Assembly: GCF_001653235.2 (NCBI RefSeq)
Contig: NC_035795.1
Span: 2,604,001-2,668,000, forward strand
Reading direction: 5' to 3'
Length of the DNA stretch: 64,000 nt
Source: Pochonia chlamydosporia 170
Taxonomy: Eukaryota; Ascomycota; Sordariomycetes; Hypocreales; Clavicipitaceae
In this document: positions 11,953-22,985 of the stretch, piece by piece
Numbering within the stretch: the stretch's first letter is position 1
Layout: the number at the start of each line of letters is the position of its first letter
The notes under the pieces: generated by a model
The model's database searches: none
Told to the model about the DNA's origin: nothing
Seen by the model: the letters and a program-made list of their open reading frames with translations, nothing else
Position numbers and translations under genes: made by a program

Positions 11953-13788
11953 TTAATATTTCGATCCCACACACGAATACAAGCACTTGAAAACGCCACC
12001 GACGACCTTGAACAACACGGTCAAGACCCATATAACCAACTTAAACAGCCCCTTTGCCATCTTCACCACTGCTCGTATAAAAAAGGGCAGCTTGTCCTCC
12101 GCTGCCTGACTTGCTCGCCTCCCCTTACCCAAGCTATCATTTTGGCTCTCGACATCAATCTCAAACTCCTCCATCTTGCGTTTCTTCTTCTTGTCCTCAC
12201 GCCGAGTACTCAGCTTACTCAACCTGCCGGACTCGCGCTTCGCAGCAAGAACAGCCGGTGGCGGCGGCTCAAACGTCTCCATTGGCGTGGGAGAATTCCT
12301 GTCTTCCGCAGCAGAAACCAACAGCAACGCCGTGACTACCACATCCAAGATGTAAAAGGAGTCGATTTGCGCGGCCACCCCGGTATCCAATTCGATCCAC
12401 CCGCCGCCTGTGCCGTCTCTCGTCAGCTTCGCGATGTGTTTGGGCGACTCATTGTGTTCGAGGGTGTATTCAGTCCGCGAATAGGCGGGATTCCGGTCTA
12501 CCGTAATACAAAACGGCTTGGCTAGTGCGTTGTGTACGAGGAAGTGTGTCGCCGTGTCTTCATCCCAGACTAGACGAGCACACTCATTCTCCGCGGCCAT
12601 GACGGAAGCTGGGTCGTCGGCCTTTTCGAGGGCCATCTTCGTGGCTGCCGTTGGCATGAGGAGAGCAACCAGCCCATCGTTGGGTGGGAGCTTCCGGGAT
12701 TCTTCTTCCAGCGTTGAATTGAGAGCTTCGTACCAGTGCTTTGTGTCGGAGGACCGACTACCACTGCTTTCGGATGGGGTCGAAGGAGAGGACGCCTCGG
12801 GTTTAGGTGCCTTGTATGGTTTGGACGGATCGTGCCTTGTAAGGGTGATGTACGCTGAGGCAGAGGTAGGATCTAGTCTCAGGTTCCAGAACGGGTGTGA
12901 AGTGCCAGACGATAGTGTATATACCGGGGCATCTCTTTGCTGCGACAGCTTGAGGCAAAACACCTTCGACTCGGAAACAGATGCCTTCCACCCGTTGGCC
13001 ACTCTCCACAGACTCTTGAGGTCGTCTGTCGTGCAGGGCTGGGGAATCGCCGGCGGAGGTTGAGTTTGTATCCTCAGCGGCCAGCGCCCTCTTGCCGCTG
13101 GACGTCTGGGGCTGGTGGGAGGGCTGCGAGCGGAAGAACCCTCGCCTGTTGGGGAGTCTGGCTCCTCGTAGACGGATTGTCTGCTGATGACTGCGCGAGG
13201 GATATGAGTGGGACTCATTTGCGTGGGTGCGTATTCTTGCTGGTTCAGCGATACGTTCGGGTTATATGTTGGAAATATAGATCGTAGTGGTTGTGAGCCA
13301 GACTGCCCCGGGGAGGTATCGTCGTTAAGAGGGTGCTTTGCAATGGAACTTCTTGAACGGCCGCTGTTACTGCGTACAAGAGTATTCGCGTCGGAGAAGG
13401 CGGTTTCTGTTCGACCGGGCACGTCGTTTATATTTCGAGGCTGTTGAACTGAGGCTGGGCCGGCCACTGTCTCGGCTTGTCTCCTGGGGTCCTCATGCTG
13501 TGGCATGTCATTACTCAACGGCCAGTTGGAGGGAGTTCCCCGTCGTACGGGCTCAAATTGCACAGGCGTGTATGAATGCTGCTGAGGCGTTTGTCTTCCA
13601 TTTGGCTGTGCTTGAGAGTGGTCTGGCGTGGCAACACGATCTTGCGGTGTAGGTGCTCGTCTTTCTTGAGATTCTGACCGGCGACCTCGTTGGCCCTGGA
13701 TATTGCGAGATATTTGGGGTGGTTTTGAAGCGTTGGGACTAGGAAACAGGGAGAAGCTGCCAGGCTGGGATTGCTGTGGTGAAGGCAT
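11953..13788 (-). CDS. Hypothetical tail-anchored protein with disordered N-terminal half
   Basis: A single exon of 611 residues from the ATG at 13788; an ATG further upstream would add 23 unlikely residues. Residues 1 to about 260 are Pro/Ser/Gln/Arg-rich and disordered. A folded region (about 265-480) includes TTDDLKSLWRVANGWKAS and RLVWDEDTATHFLVHNALAKPF. A short hydrophobic stretch, FYILDVVVTALLLVSAAE, comes before a Lys-rich segment, and the protein ends with FKLVIWVLTVLFKVVGGVF, a C-terminal membrane anchor. The pattern is that of a conserved Pezizomycotina protein of unknown role. I do not recognise a family with confidence. Confidence 0.8.
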   Translation of the reverse strand: MPSPQQSQPGSFSLFPSPNASKPPQISRNIQGQRGRRSESQERRAPTPQDRVATPDHSQAQPNGRQTPQQHSYTPVQFEPVRRGTPSNWPLSNDMPQHEDPRRQAETVAGPASVQQPRNINDVPGRTETAFSDANTLVRSNSGRSRSSIAKHPLNDDTSPGQSGSQPLRSIFPTYNPNVSLNQQEYAPTQMSPTHIPRAVISRQSVYEEPDSPTGEGSSARSPPTSPRRPAARGRWPLRIQTQPPPAIPQPCTTDDLKSLWRVANGWKASVSESKVFCLKLSQQRDAPVYTLSSGTSHPFWNLRLDPTSASAYITLTRHDPSKPYKAPKPEASSPSTPSESSGSRSSDTKHWYEALNSTLEEESRKLPPNDGLVALLMPTAATKMALEKADDPASVMAAENECARLVWDEDTATHFLVHNALAKPFCITVDRNPAYSRTEYTLEHNESPKHIAKLTRDGTGGGWIELDTGVAAQIDSFYILDVVVTALLLVSAAEDRNSPTPMETFEPPPPAVLAAKRESGRLSKLSTRREDKKKKRKMEEFEIDVESQNDSLGKGRRASQAAEDKLPFFIRAVVKMAKGLFKLVIWVLTVLFKVVGGVFKCLYSCVGSKY

Positions 13789-15328
13789 CGTTGTATACTG
13801 AAGTACCGTTTGTATTTCTCTGGCTAGGAGGGACGAGACCAGCACAATCCGTATCACTCAGAATAATATAACTCAACGTAACTATTGCTTCATCGCGGTT
13901 ATTTCGTCAACAGGCCAGCGTTAGACGAGACAAAGCAACAGCACGAAAGATGAAGCAGGCAATAATGAAAATTTGCCAAACACGAAATGAAAAACGCAGG
14001 CGATAGTATATAATGTCGCACAGAGAATACCGTGGCACCCTTGTCCAGACTATATGAGAATGGAACCAAAAAAGTCTCAGGCTGCATCACGCCTATAGCC
14101 TGACGCCATGCTTCCAATGTCTTTTGTCTTTCGCGCCCGGTTCCAATGATATTCCCGCGAGACAGATGCCCGCACGCAAGGCACGATGGCTTCTGTAAGC
14201 GCCATGTGAAGAATCGCCGTGTCACTGGCTAGCTGAGATGCTGAAGATGCGGCCTGGACTATTTTTGGGAGTGTGAGTCGGGGTACAGAGCCAATGATGT
14301 GAATCATCACATTGCAGATGGGTGGGGTGATGAGATGCGTTTAAGCGCCGAGCTCGATTTGGATGCGCGACGGCGGATGGTATTGGTTGGAAGGGGCTGG
14401 GTGGCTTTTTGAGAGGGGGAATTGGCGCTGGTCGACTGGATTGAATGGCATGGAAATTGAAGTTGTGTGCCGAGAGGTGGTTGGGAGTTGGTGAAATTGG
14501 TTTGTTGGAAAGATGAGGGACGTGATGAATGGGAACATTGAAGTATTCCAGAAAGGCGCCACTGATAGACCAAAGGTTCCGTGACTGAGAGTTCAATGTT
14601 ATGACACGATTCAAAATTGGTTCTTTCAGCAGCCAAGATTTAATGGATTGCTTTGTAGAAGATGCATATTGCCAGCTCCGCTCTCATGCATCGCAATCCC
14701 AAAATACACGACACCACCTGCGGCCATTTGTCCAAATGCAACATATTCTCGGTATTTCAGACAAAATGACCCCAGGACATGGGCGCATATGCAGAGAAGA
14801 CATGGTCAACAAGGATGCGACGGATGTTGTGGCAGGAAGATGGCTGGCTGGGTTGCTGGCTCGAGCGGGAAGCAGGCCGCATGTGTGATGGCCACTTGGC
14901 GCATAAGTGCTGATCTTGGGGTTCATAAAAGTAGGTGAGCAAGCCAGATGGTTCCTAGTATTTCATGTCAACTCTCAAATCGTAGCTTTGGCCGTGTGAG
15001 TGCGTGTCTATTCAGCGCGGTTGTCTCACTAGGTAGATAAAGTAACTACGGCGTGTAGTATTATATGAAGGTTCTAACTTTTCATTGCAAAGGAACAAGT
15101 AGAGAAGCCAAGAGTACTTAAGTAGGACCCCAGTTTCACCTGATATACGTATTGGTACATGCCTAACTGGCCGTCCTTTTGTCGCTAGCAGTAACTACAT
15201 AGACACCGTTGCAAAATCTGGCCGGCATTTTCGACAAACCCATATCTATAACCATCCCTATTCTATGCACAGTTAGTAACGCTCTGCCAATGGTAATCAA
15301 CGAACCCAAACATAACTGACCAACAACC
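13789..15328. other. Intergenic with one weak coding-like stretch
   Basis: No firm gene. On the minus strand, 14626-14757 reads as 43 codons with protein-like composition (KYREYVAFGQMAAGG..., then a stop) but I could not find a matching acceptor or start, so it is not called as a gene. The remainder is promoter and spacer. Confidence 0.35.
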
Positions 15329-15979
15329 TCACAGTCTTTGGGGCATCTCATTGGCGCTGACTCTCATGTAGTGGTCCTGCGCAGCCAGTGAAATCCTTGC
15401 GTCGTCTTTCGGCATAATATCCCGGCATTTCAAGGTCCTATGCTGTTGGTTTAGTATATGGAGCCTCAAAAGCTCTCAAACTCATACCCTTTGGTGAATA
15501 TTTGTAGTACGTCCAATTCTCGCAGAACCATCAGTTGACTTGAACCGCACCGTGCTACGCGCATACATTTGACCATCTAGAGCGGTGTTAGTATTGTGCA
15601 TTCAATAACAGTCCATTTCACTCACAAATACTATCGTATGGTGTAGCCCTCACTGTCGAGGCAAAAAAGATGGCCAGCATGTTTACGGCGTGGCCATCTT
15701 CCAAGTTTGGTCGTGTTTCCAGCATCGTCGTACATTCATTGTAGAGGTGAAATAAGCCTTTAACGAACAGCTATGTAAAAGTAGAATCAGGGTGTTTGCA
15801 AACTTGCGTCTTCATACTATTATATTCCAACGCTCAATGTTACACCACCAATCCAAATCTTGTTGCTCTGCTCAATCTAAATTGCTGCACCCGTGACCAG
15901 TGTGCTGGAACCGAAATGGCGAACTCACAAATTCACCGACGTACAGCATGGCAATTTCAACAAAGTTATTGTGTCTCAT
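15329..15979 (-). CDS. Small four-exon hypothetical protein
   Basis: Reading the minus strand by splice signals gives exons 15929-15979, 15626-15770, 15488-15576 and 15329-15442. They join without a stop into 132 residues starting MRHNNFVEIAMLYVGEF. Every junction is GT-AG with matching phase (GAATTT|GTGAGT, TATTT|GTGAGT, AGG|GTATGA; acceptors CATAG, TCTAG, AACAG), and the sequence looks like real protein (KGLFHLYNECTTMLE, MLAIFFASTVRATPYDS, ISLAAQDHYMRVSANEMPQ). No exon is long enough to stand out alone. I do not recognise the family. It may be the C-terminal part of a longer gene whose 5' exons lie above 15979. The final acceptor was chosen for codon quality over a nearby CATAG. Confidence 0.55.
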
Positions 15980-16525
15980 GGTGCTCAGATCCACACAAGA
16001 CAATTACATGGCGAATGTCTCGGGTGAACCCGCCAGAATTGCTTCTTTTCTCGCCGTGTGGGCCAACGGCCATACAAACCATCCAGCCGGGATATCGAAA
16101 CCGGGTGACGCACTAAATACAAAGATTGTTCGTTTCGTCCATTGCAGCTTGAAACTTTGTCGCTCGATATTCCAATAACAGGAGTGCAAATGGAATCGGA
16201 ATGCGACAAATACGCCCAGCACCGGTCGCCGAGCCCAACCGGCCGGAAGTCCGTGGCATAACGTTTCCGACACCGGCCGCTTTCCTGTTTTGGCCGTGGG
16301 GTTAACGGGATGGAGTCACTTGTTGGCAACGCTGGCGATCTTGTGTTCAAAATGGTAATAAGCAACGCAACAGGTTTTCACGACATGTTCTCTGCCGCGA
16401 TGATAAATACATGTCCTGTTGCCGATGGTCTTGTACCTACTGTGACTTGGCCAATACATTTACCCTCGCACAAGCTCCTATTCACAACCAAGCAAATCCA
16501 CGCAACTTCATGAACCACGTTCATC
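15980..16525. other. Intergenic, divergent promoters
   Basis: The space between the small hypothetical gene and the D-amino-acid oxidase. No gene seen; open frames on the minus strand (16004-16365) look random. Confidence 0.4.
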
Positions 16526-17698
16526 ATGGAACACATTGTAGTCATAGGGTCCGTACTCAAACCCTCCATTCCCACTCTCTGTGCTTCGACTGACAAAGTC
16601 GTAAAAGCGCAGGTGTAATTGGCCTCAGTTCTGGCGTATACCTCCTCCAATCCGGCTACAAAGTCACCATCATCGCCAGAGACTTCCCCAGCCCCTTTGA
16701 AACAGCAGATCCCAAACACTTCATCAACTACTCATCACTATGGGCTGGCGCACATAACCGATGGGTTTTGCCTACAAATGCCACAGAGCAGCGAGACCAC
16801 GCCATGGCACTGAGCACATATCGCCACATGGAGCAGCTTGTCTCTCTGCATCCAGAATGCGGCGTTCACTTCACCAAGGGGATAGAATATCTGGAAGATG
16901 TGCCACAGGTGTACAAAGATCTAACTGCTGAAACAGCCTCAGGTCTAGGCATTACGGACTTTCGACTATACACAAATGAAGAGCTACCCGACAAAGTAAC
17001 TTGGGGCTGCGAGTACCAAACCTGGTGTGCGAACCCAATGGTGTATTGCCTCTTTCTCCTCCGCCAGTTTGCCCTGCTTGGAGGCAGGACGGTCAACATG
17101 GAGCTTCGGACGCCGCTCGAAGTTCGAGATATGAAGGCGTTTTCTGATGTCAGAACCGTGGTTAATTGCTCCGGTGTTGGGTTCAATGATCCAGATGTAT
17201 TTCCCACAAGAGGTTAGTTCTGGTACAAACGTCGCCCAGCGCTCTTATATTGTACTCCTTTTGGGCATCTCCCCATGTTGCCAAGCACCGCTAACATCCA
17301 CAGGCCAAACATGCGTGGTTGCAAATAATTGCCCAGCAACAGTAACCCGCCAAAATGGCGATGGATCATGGACGTTCTGCGTACCTAGAGGCTTCAACGG
17401 CGGAACCGTAATCGGAGGTACAAAAGAGCCCAACAACTGGGACACTGAGCCAAGCGAGGAAGTGCGCAGGCGACTCCTCGATGCGCTTGCCAGGACATAT
17501 CCTTCCATTCGAGATGAGGAAGACTTTCGTGTTGTACGGGACATTGTTGGGCGGAGACCGACGAGAAAAGGGGGTATTAGATTGGAGAAAGAGCAGCACG
17601 ACGAACGGTTTTCTGTGATTCATGCATATGGACTGGGAGGAAGAGGGTATGAGCTTTCTTGGGGTGTTGCGGAACAAGTTGCAAGGTTGCTCAAGTAG
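16526..17698 (+). CDS. D-amino-acid oxidase (FAD), first splice junction problematic
   Basis: Two clear downstream exons, about 16613-17212 and 17304-17698, encode a DAO-family flavoenzyme. Seen are the Rossmann beta strand after GVIGLSSG, the motif FINYSSLWAGAHNRW that contacts FAD, TVVNCSGVGF, and the C-terminal DAO signature region HAYGLGGRGYELSWGVA. The enzyme oxidatively deaminates D-amino acids to keto acids, ammonia and peroxide, normally in peroxisomes; the C-terminus (VARLLK) is not a canonical SKL signal. Exon 1, ATG at 16526, encodes MEHIVVIG, but no GT-AG pair joins it to GVIGLSSG in frame: donors at 16549 and 16558 are both out of phase with the acceptor at 16612. Using the acceptor at 16628 restores the frame but drops the GVIGLS part of the dinucleotide fold. 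It could be non-canonical splicing, a sequence error or a decayed allele. Confidence 0.85.
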
Positions 17699-18001
17699 GG
17701 ATTTCTATCAACGGCCTCTGCGGTATCTTCTTTCATCCCAGATATGCTACTCCGTTTCGTCCGTCTCGTAAATCTAATCGTACACACTTGACCTGCGTCT
17801 AATATACACCGCACAACTCCGCTAAATATAGAGTCTGCATTAAACATTGTAGTGATCCATTTCCAAAGCTCAAATCAACATGAACGCCAGAAACCATGCA
17901 AATTGGCCGCATGCTCTATCGCTTGCTTTTCATCCTCCGCGCTACATGGCATGAGAGCCCATGGCGGACAACCTCTGTTCGTCTTCCAACTGACAGAACG
18001 A
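17699..18001. other. Intergenic, convergent tails of DAO and Cmc1
   Basis: The two 3' untranslated regions only; nothing else seen. Confidence 0.5.
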
Positions 18002-18563
18002 TCATCTGCTGCCGTCAGGACCATGCGGTCTCTCCTTGGCCGTCAGCCCGCCAACTCTCTCCGCTTGTCCCAACTTCTCAAGCTCCCGCCGTTTCGACTC
18101 GCGCACCTCCTCCGGAAGCCCCCACCACTCTCGAATAAACTCTTCCTGCGCAACCGCCATCTTGGCCTTGCGCTCGCGTTGCCTGTGGCGCTCTATTCGC
18201 ATCGCGAACCACTCTTCGCGAGCGGCATCGTGCTCCTCCGGCGTGGCATGCAGCTTCATGCAGCTGTTCATGACGCGGTGTTCGGCGCGGCACGCAAATG
18301 AGACGGTGAATGTACGGCCTAAAGCACAAGCAGCAAAGGCTACGCGAGGCAATTGATGTCAGTATACTCCCACAATGGTATAGTTGACCAGCCACTTTTC
18401 GTGGTGGCACTTGCGTACCCTTAATCTCCTCGGCGCACTGCTTGCGAACCCGGGCGTAGAAAATATCCCGTACTTGAGACTCTTGCGAGGCAGACAGCGG
18501 TAAGGGATTCCTCGAGGGGACTCCGGGCCGTTCCCCAGAGGCGTCGGTCTTGTCGGCGGCCAT
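18002..18563 (-). CDS. CMC1: Cmc1-type cytochrome c oxidase assembly protein (twin CX9C)
   Basis: Exons 18419-18563 and 18002-18339 give 160 residues, or 163 if the upstream ATG at 18572 is used. The first CX9C (CAEEIKAFAAC) is completed only after splicing, and the second is CRAEHRVMNSC, 12 residues later, the spacing of Cmc1-family coiled-coil-helix-coiled-coil-helix proteins. A basic, Glu-rich helix follows. These proteins are imported into the mitochondrial intermembrane space by Mia40 and support cytochrome c oxidase (Cox1) assembly. Donor GTACGC and acceptor GCGTAG. Related Cmc2-like proteins are the main alternative. Confidence 0.82.
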
Positions 18564-18572
18564 GGTTGTCAT

Positions 18573-19243
18573 TCGGCTGATGGCAGGAATCGAACTTGGC
18601 TCTTTGGCGCAGGCAACCTCACCCTGCGATGGCCGAGTGTCGGATACAACGGAACCCAGGAAAGAACAGCAATTGGGCCTGCACGACGCAGGCGGCCGAG
18701 GTAGGCGTTGTTTCGTAAATTGCGGGATTGCGCAGCTGTTCAGGAAGCTCGGCTGATCTGGCGAAGATGGAGTTGGATATGAGATGGCTGGCAGTAAATA
18801 CCTCACCGCCTTCCCATTTTGGCCACTTACATGTGTTTATTGGATTTCGCATGGCAACCCTGTTCTCAGTTAATTATGGTCTGCTGATTCAATTACGGTA
18901 TGTTCAGGGTATATTTCATACAATTTCCCTGTAGGATAGTGAATGTGGAGGTTGGGCAAAAATTTGGTGCTAAGAGCGCTGCAATCTTGGCCAAATGTAG
19001 TGAAGTCTTGAAGCGCAGCACACAAATCGAAAAGACACGTATCAATCATTAACAAGGCTTTCTCTATACAAGTCATAACATGCAGTCGAAATAATGCTAT
19101 AAAAATATCCGTCCCATTCTCTTAGACGAGCTGATAACCAGCAAGTTCCCTAGGCCATGCCCATAACTCCCCAAAGCACATATCAAAGCATGAGCATATG
19201 AGCCCAGTTAAATTTCGGAATAATCTCTATGCGTCTTTATGCT
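18573..19243. other. Intergenic
   Basis: Cmc1 promoter and the 3' untranslated region of the MARVEL gene. No gene visible; the open frames here have no recognisable pattern. Confidence 0.5.
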
Positions 19244-20356
19244 CTACTGCTGATGCTGCTGTGGTTGCTGATAGTACTGCTGCTGCTGCTGCTGGGGAGG
19301 AGGAGAAGTCGTCACCGGTGGAGGAGTGGGATACGACTGCTGAGGAAGTGGTGTGCCTGATAGCTCACTACCGTGCTGTACATGCTGCTGATACGAAGGG
19401 TATTGTTGGTTGTACTGGTTGTACTGCTGATTCTCCTGGGGAGGCTGATAAGGCGGCTGCTGCTGGTATGGGCTCTGAGCAGTCGGGTAGCCAGCCGGGG
19501 TCGGGTTCTGTGTAAGCGGAGACGGCTGGTATTCACCAGTTGGCTGAGGTTGAATGGGCTGCTGGTACTGCTGTTGCTGCTGCTGCTCATATTGCTGCGG
19601 AGGTTGTTGTTGTTGCTGCTGCTGCATCATGGGAGCGGCTTGCTCAGTCTTTGGTTCCATTTGGAAGTTGTTGGAGTTCCCAGCGCCGCCTCCGATGGGG
19701 AATCGGCCCTCCTTGCGGCCTCGCAGAAACATGAGTAGGGTCCAGACAAAAGTAGCAATAAACAGGAGCCTTTAAATTGTCAGTGTACCATCCAAGCTCG
19801 ATTCAAGCTGGGCCAGATTACTCACCACATGAGAGCGCCAAGCCCAGCAATAGCACTCATCATGGCACCACCACTCTTGAACAAAATAGCCCTCTTCTCA
19901 ATATCTCGCTTCGTGAAACACGTCTTGCTGTCGATGGCGCTTCCGTCGTCAACACAGCCTCGCACATTAACATCAATGTTGAACGTAGCTCGTCTCGCGG
20001 CCACGGCAGCAAACGTAGCCAGCCACATGATGACGAGGAAGGCATCGAGAACGGTGACGGCCAGAATGTGGTACGCGGTTTGCCAGGCGGGGATCTTTTC
20101 GGTTGATAGGGTGTAGAATAAGATGGCCCAAGTGATGAGGGCCTACACGTGTTAGAATAGGGTTTACATGGTTGGATGCAAGAAAACGAACAGTTGCGAC
20201 GGAGAGTCCAAACTCGTCGAGGTACAAGTCGTGCATTAAACGACCTGCCAAACCGAGAATTATGAGAGAAATCAAGAACTGGAATCCTCGGACGACAACC
20301 ACCCAGAGTGGCGTCTCGAGCACATGGCTCGTTGACTTTTCACCAGCTTGCTCCAT
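19244..20356 (-). CDS. MARVEL-domain membrane protein with polyQ C-terminus
   Basis: Exons 20192-20356, 19826-20142 and 19244-19769 give 335 residues, all phases matching. Four membrane segments are visible: VVVVRGFQFLISLIILGLAG, the LITWAILFYTL block, YHILAVTVLDAFLVIMWLAT, and a last helix spanning the second intron (SAIAGLGALMW + LLFIATFVWTLLMFL). This four-helix plan with the fungal loop containing two Cys is a MARVEL protein. The cytosolic tail of about 150 residues is Gln/Pro/Tyr-rich with several polyQ runs and a QPQPTGEYQ motif like the PTG repeats of endocytic scaffolds. A role at the plasma membrane or cell cortex is likely; no specific function is visible. Confidence 0.87.
19249..19622 (-). 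repeat. CAG/CAA-rich region encoding polyglutamine
   Basis: Interrupted CTG/CTGTTG repeats on the plus strand encode Gln tracts of 5-8 residues in the MARVEL protein tail, for example at 19266-19290 and 19561-19622. Confidence 0.7.
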
Positions 20357-21735
20357 TTCGAACTGGACTGGATAGCAGAGTAGAGCAAACTGTGTTGACA
20401 ACCCCGAATTTCGTGACGCTTGAGTAATCCAGGAGTCAGGAACCAGCAAGACAGAAAAGAAAAATAAGAGGAACACCACTTTAAACAGACTGCTGAAAGC
20501 AAGTGGCGCCCAGGCCAGGGACTTATATGTATACCCTCAATCTCAATTCCCCGTGTACCGCCCAAATCTCCGGCTCACTCAGGCGTTCATAATCAATCCT
20601 ATCTGGCTGGAATCACCAAGCCCCTGCTTCATGTTGAGCCTCATCCGCCCACAGCTGGCGCTTGGCAGCCAAATCTGCCCTCTCGCCCAATGCCAGAAAC
20701 CAATATTGTGTTTGCCTCGCCTGGCTGATGGGCTCCAGGAAGAAGCAAGCCAATATCGCTAGTTTAGCTCAGCCGCACCGGAGGGCGAGCATTTCCACCT
20801 GCAAGTGTGAGTGGATGCCGAGCGCCACGCTGGCTCGTGCCGAAAGAGGCGGTAGTCTTTACGAAGTGCCTTTATTTGCAAGAGCCAGGGTTTCGGAGGC
20901 TGTCTGGGACTTGGGCAGAACAGTTTCATCAGTATTGGGCAGGCCATGGTGATAAGCGATCTTGGCTGGACAACATACGGTGGCACAGGAGCAGGGTTCG
21001 AGTATGTCACGCCACAGGGATATCTTGTCAAATGGCGAGACACAAACGCCAAGCTCCTATTTATGGCCTTGGCGATGTATCTGGGGAGGCACACATGCTC
21101 GATTGACATTGCCACGAGAGTCTTATTGAGTGCCGGTTTGCGGGCAGCAATTTGTAGTACGATTTAGCCAGCATGTAATTACGGATTGACAAAACTTATT
21201 AAAACCGAAACGCTACAGCTACATAAATCGCGGACGTGTTCCGCAGTCTCTGCTCTTAGAGTCTTAGTGCTGATGGGACCCATTTCACAGCTCGTCTGCC
21301 GAAACCAAGAGCAAACAAAACCCAGCACATTGAGTGTTTAGGGCGGAACAAAATGGCATTTCGTGTCGATACCCTTGTCGAAACATATCTGGGTTGGTCA
21401 CCTGAACTCAACTCCAGGTGCAAATTTCACGAGTTCTCCCCACGCCGCATGTAATTCACCGCTGAATCCAAAACTCCGCACCACCGTCTTCCCACCCACG
21501 ATATTTAACCGCACCGCCCTGTCTGCCGATGAGTTCACAACGACCATTCTGGACCCGCTCGTTGCATTCTTCATGAGCCCCGTTGGGCGAACTGCTCACA
21601 ACCTTGCACGACTCCGTTTTGTGGTTGGGCTGACTCCGTGGAGGCTGAGATCCGAACGTGCATGATGTGGATGGATATCCTCCGAGCTGTCGTGCATAAA
21701 CCAAAAAAAAAAAAAAAAAAAAAGCCTCTGTTGTT
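20357..21735. other. Intergenic between MARVEL and xylitol dehydrogenase genes
   Basis: No firm gene. A plus-strand open frame ending at 21167, about 100 codons (it includes SIGQAMVISDLGWTTYGG), has reasonable codon use but no convincing start and no recognised family. A run of 21 A residues lies at 21703-21723, just past the dehydrogenase stop codon. Confidence 0.4.
21703..21723 (+). repeat. Poly(A) tract
   Basis: 21 consecutive A, 13 bp beyond the stop codon of the minus-strand xylitol dehydrogenase gene, so a U tract in its 3' untranslated region. Confidence 0.9.
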
Positions 21736-22884
21736 TCAAATCTTCTCATTGGGGCCAGCAATCAGAATCTTAATCACCTCACCCTCTTTAACCTTCTTGA
21801 ACGCCTCTTCAGCCTTATCGAACGGCACGACTGTCGTGACAAGCTTCTTGATGTCGACCTTTCCACTGCCTACCAGGTCGACTGCAAGCTCGTAGTCTCC
21901 CGGCCCGTATCGGAATGACCCACGCGCAGTGACCTCCTTCAAACACATGGCCATGATGGGGAAGGTAATGTCGCTTTTGCCCATGCCGCCTTGGACGTAG
22001 GTACCGCCCATGCGAACCGTATGCAGACTTGTCTGGATAGAAGGCTCGGCGCCACTGGCATCAATGACCACATCGGCACCCTTGGGCAGACCGACCTGCT
22101 CCTTGATCGCTTTGGCGTTTTCCTCGGGAGAAATTCTTTGCGACAGATAGGTATGCGTTGAGGCAAAGTCCTTGGCAAAGTCAAGCTTGGACTGGACGAT
22201 GTCCACACTGACGACCTTGGATGCGCCATATGCCTTGGCCACTGCCGCACATAGAAGACCAACCGGACCGGCACCCATGACGACTACAGACTGACCGGGT
22301 TGAACGGAGGCTTGCTTGACGATGTGGACAGCCACGGCCAACGGCTCGATGAGCGCGCCCTCCTGGAGAGATACAGACTCAGGAAGTTTGTAGCAAAAGT
22401 CGGCGGGGGACTTCCACAGGCCCGTCAGCGTTCCATCGTACGGTGGCGTAGCAGCAAAGACCATCTTCTCGCAGAGATTGTACTTTCCCGCGCGGCAGTC
22501 ATTGCATCGTCGGCAGGCATAGCCAGGTTCAATGGCGACGCGATCGCCGACCTTGAGGTGGGCAACTTCATCGCCGACTTCAATGACAGTGCCGGCAGAC
22601 TCGTGGCCCAGAACCATGGGATCCTTGACGACGAAGTGACCGATGGCTCCGTGGTTCCAGTAGTGGACGTCTGAACCGCAGATTCCGGTGTAGTTGACTG
22701 CTACGATGACATCGTGGGGTGAGGAGAGGGTTGGTTTGGGGCGTTCTGCGTATGTGACTTCGTGAGGTTTGTTGAGGATGAAGGAGAGGTTCTAGTGGTG
22801 TTAGTATGTCGGGCACGATGATATGCTGGCAATGGGGGTTTGTCGTACGCTGATTTCATCCCTTTTTAATGTCTGAGTGGCCAT
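21736..22884 (-). CDS. D-xylulose reductase (xylitol dehydrogenase)
   Basis: Exons 22849-22884 and 21736-22791 give 363 residues, the family length. It is a zinc-dependent medium-chain dehydrogenase: catalytic-zinc region [16 protein letters not shown] with GHESAGTV, the four structural-zinc cysteines in [15 protein letters not shown], and NAD-binding GAGPVGLL followed by an acidic residue (VSVD), indicating NAD+ preference. It converts xylitol to D-xylulose in the fungal pentose pathway. L-arabinitol or sorbitol dehydrogenase are close relatives and cannot be fully excluded. Upstream are three GCGGGG-type hexamers (22986, 23121 on the other strand, 23211) matching the CreA/Cre1 consensus, consistent with glucose repression. 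Confidence 0.9.
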
Positions 22885-22985
22885 TTTGGATGAATTGACT
22901 GTTGACAGGTTCGTGATTCAACAGATGTGTCGTTGTGTTTGAAATGTGTGTTGTATCAAGATGATGCAAGTTGGGCGTAAAGCTT

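Noticed and set aside
12518..13652. Overlapping plus-strand open frames opposite the tail-anchored hypothetical gene
   Set aside because: They are complements of a GC-rich coding strand with no recognisable features.
18575..18620. tRNA-like GGAATCGAAC on the minus strand
   Set aside because: The T stem does not pair and no cloverleaf can be formed; upstream of Cmc1.
20759..21167. Open frames on both strands upstream of the MARVEL gene
   Set aside because: Plus frame has decent codons but no start or family; the minus frame overlaps it entirely. Not enough to call a gene.
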